From assembly GCA_944390505.1 (NCBI GenBank), contig CALXQF010000078.1:1-6365 (forward strand): a stretch of DNA of 6,365 nucleotides. The letters are read 5' to 3'. This document shows, piece after piece, positions 5,444 through 6,365 of the stretch (position 1 is the first letter of the stretch; each line of letters starts with the position of its first letter). Under the pieces are notes generated by a model that saw only the letters and a program-made list of their open reading frames with translations, made no database searches and had not been told where the DNA came from. Source of the stretch: an uncultured Clostridia bacterium (lineage in GTDB: Bacteria > Bacillota > Clostridia > TANB77 > CAG-508). Made by a program: the position numbers and the translations under genes.

Positions 5444-6124
5444 ATGTTGAATAGTAAATATAGCAAAGTATTAACAATTATTCTAATTATTGCTATTATT
5501 GCCATTATAGGTTTACTTATCTTTTTAGGCATAGATTGGTATAGAGCAACAGTAACTCAGGCAGATGCAGATGATTTTATGAATCAATTTGATGATTACG
5601 TAAATAACATAGGCTCTACTACAAACACAGAGGAAAATAACATAGAATTAATAGAACCTGATATTGATATCAATAATACAGTACAAAATACACAAACTGG
5701 TGGAAGCAGCGACGAAACAGGACTAACTTACAAAGGATATAAAGTAATAGGAAAAATAGAAATTCCAGCAACCGATGTAGAATATCCAATATTAGAAGAA
5801 GCAACTCCAGGAGCAATTCAAGTAGCAATTGGTAAATTGTATGGGGTTGGTGTCAATGAAGTAGGAAATGTGGTACTAGTAGGACATAACTTTAGGAATG
5901 GTACATTCTTTTCTAACAATAAAAACCTAGAATTAGGCGATAAAATTTATATTACAGACTTGCAAGGAAATAGAGTAACATATACAATTTCTAATAAGTA
6001 TACTACAACTACTGGAAATTTTGACTATGCAGGAAGAGACACCAATGGAAAAAGAGAAATTTCATTATCTACTTGTACAGATGATACCAAAAACAGATTA
6101 ATTATATGGGCAGTAGAAGACTAA
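5444..6124 (+). CDS. Membrane-anchored sortase (cysteine transpeptidase)
   Basis: Sortases cut sorting signals such as LPxTG on secreted proteins and join them to the cell wall or to pilin subunits, acting on the outer face of the membrane. The 226-residue protein starts with a short basic stretch and one hydrophobic segment (about residues 9-30), which acts as an uncleaved N-terminal anchor. An acidic, Asn/Thr-rich linker (about 34-95) follows, then the catalytic barrel beginning near KVIGKIEIPATDVEYPIL. The catalytic residues are all visible: His148 in VLVGHNFRNGTFFSN, Cys211 in LSTC, and Arg218 in NRLIIWA. Size and the LSTC motif fit class A/D-like enzymes better than class B, but the class is not certain. 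AGGAGGG at 5430-5436 fixes the start. No protein with a sorting signal lies in the window, so its substrate is unknown. Confidence 0.92.
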   Translation: MLNSKYSKVLTIILIIAIIAIIGLLIFLGIDWYRATVTQADADDFMNQFDDYVNNIGSTTNTEENNIELIEPDIDINNTVQNTQTGGSSDETGLTYKGYKVIGKIEIPATDVEYPILEEATPGAIQVAIGKLYGVGVNEVGNVVLVGHNFRNGTFFSNNKNLELGDKIYITDLQGNRVTYTISNKYTTTTGNFDYAGRDTNGKREISLSTCTDDTKNRLIIWAVED

Positions 6125-6174
6125 TCGTGAGAGTAGGAATTGTTCAATGATAGTCAATAGAGAAAAAATGAATG

Positions 6175-6235
6175 AACTATAAGTAACTATAAAGGTTAGC
6201 TTACAAAAAAATGATAGAAAAAGCAAATTATAGTT
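6175..6235. repeat. Short tandem and inverted repeats between the sortase and tRNA genes
   Basis: AACTATAA occurs twice, ten bases apart (6175-6182 and 6185-6192), and its inverse TTATAGTT lies at 6228-6235, overlapping the first bases of the tRNA -35 box. The AT-rich make-up means this may be chance. No T-tract follows, so it is not a terminator for the sortase gene. Confidence 0.3.
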
Positions 6236-6263
6236 GACAAATAACCCAAAAATGTTGTAAAAT
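6234..6263 (+). promoter_or_regulatory. Promoter of the tRNA-His gene
   Basis: A perfect TTGACA (6234-6239) is followed after 18 bases by TAAAAT (6258-6263), which matches TATAAT at 5 of 6 positions. Transcription would start near 6270, about 20 bases before the mature tRNA, a normal arrangement for a stable-RNA gene. Confidence 0.65.
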
Positions 6264-6289
6264 TATAAATGCATGTAATTGCAATAGGT

Positions 6290-6365
6290 GGTGGATGTAG
6301 CGTAGTTGGTTAACGCGCCAGTTTGTGGCACTGGAGACCGTGGGTTCGAGTCCCATCTTCCACCC
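6290..6365 (+). tRNA. tRNA-His (anticodon GTG), 3' end cut by the window edge
   Basis: The cloverleaf folds clearly. It has a D stem GCGT/ACGC, an anticodon stem CCAGT/ACTGG around loop TTGTGGC (anticodon GTG, 6324-6326), variable bases AGACC, and a T stem GTGGG/CCCAT with loop TTCGAGT. The encoded G at 6290 provides the extra G-1, and C73 (6364) pairs with it; this G-1:C73 pair is the hallmark of bacterial histidine tRNA. The acceptor stem GTGGATG/CTTCCAC has one mismatch, T6 against T67 (6296 and 6358). The window ends one base after C73, so I cannot tell whether the CCA end is encoded. It lies 165 bases after the sortase gene with its own promoter. Confidence 0.95.

Overview
The window looks like chromosomal DNA from a low-GC, Gram-positive, spore-forming bacterium of the Clostridia. 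The grounds are AT-rich codon use (AGA, AAA, TTA), strong GGAGG-type ribosome binding sites, a sporulation-specific gene (spoIVA) with a sigma-E-like promoter, and a membrane-anchored sortase. I cannot assign a genus.

Left part (1-718). A partial excisionase/MerR-type helix-turn-helix gene runs off the left edge on the minus strand. It is preceded by a leader with a 9-bp hairpin, a short GC-richer island and AT-rich DNA. A minus-strand reading frame ending at 575, followed at once by a weak intrinsic terminator, looks like the tail of another gene whose front is missing. This part reads like mobile or accessory DNA.

Middle (672-1899, minus strand). A spoIVA gene (spore-coat basement-layer ATPase) carries two lesions. 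One extra base at 1812 shifts the frame inside the Walker A motif. The last roughly 85-90 residues are replaced by unrelated sequence at a perfect 22-base hairpin (684-705). The second lesion coincides with the border of the accessory-looking DNA. It is therefore either an insertion into spoIVA (possibly like the skin-type elements that interrupt other sporulation genes), a rearrangement, or an assembly chimera.

Right part (2104-6365, plus strand). Divergently from spoIVA lie folD (one-carbon folate metabolism), a short alaS (584 aa, lacking the beta-barrel editing subdomain and the C-terminal C-Ala domain), a HIT-family nucleotide hydrolase, a sortase and tRNA-His. Good sigma-A-type promoters precede folD, alaS, the sortase and the tRNA. 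The HIT gene has none that I can see and probably rides on the alaS transcript. I see no clear intrinsic terminator between folD and the tRNA, so read-through is likely. The shared theme of alaS, HIT and tRNA-His is translation: HIT/Hint enzymes can hydrolyse aminoacyl-adenylates made by tRNA synthetases. folD and the sortase are ordinary chromosomal neighbours.

The observations most worth following are the broken spoIVA with its sharp junction and the minimal AlaRS. I see no CRISPR array, insertion sequence with both ends, or defence system.
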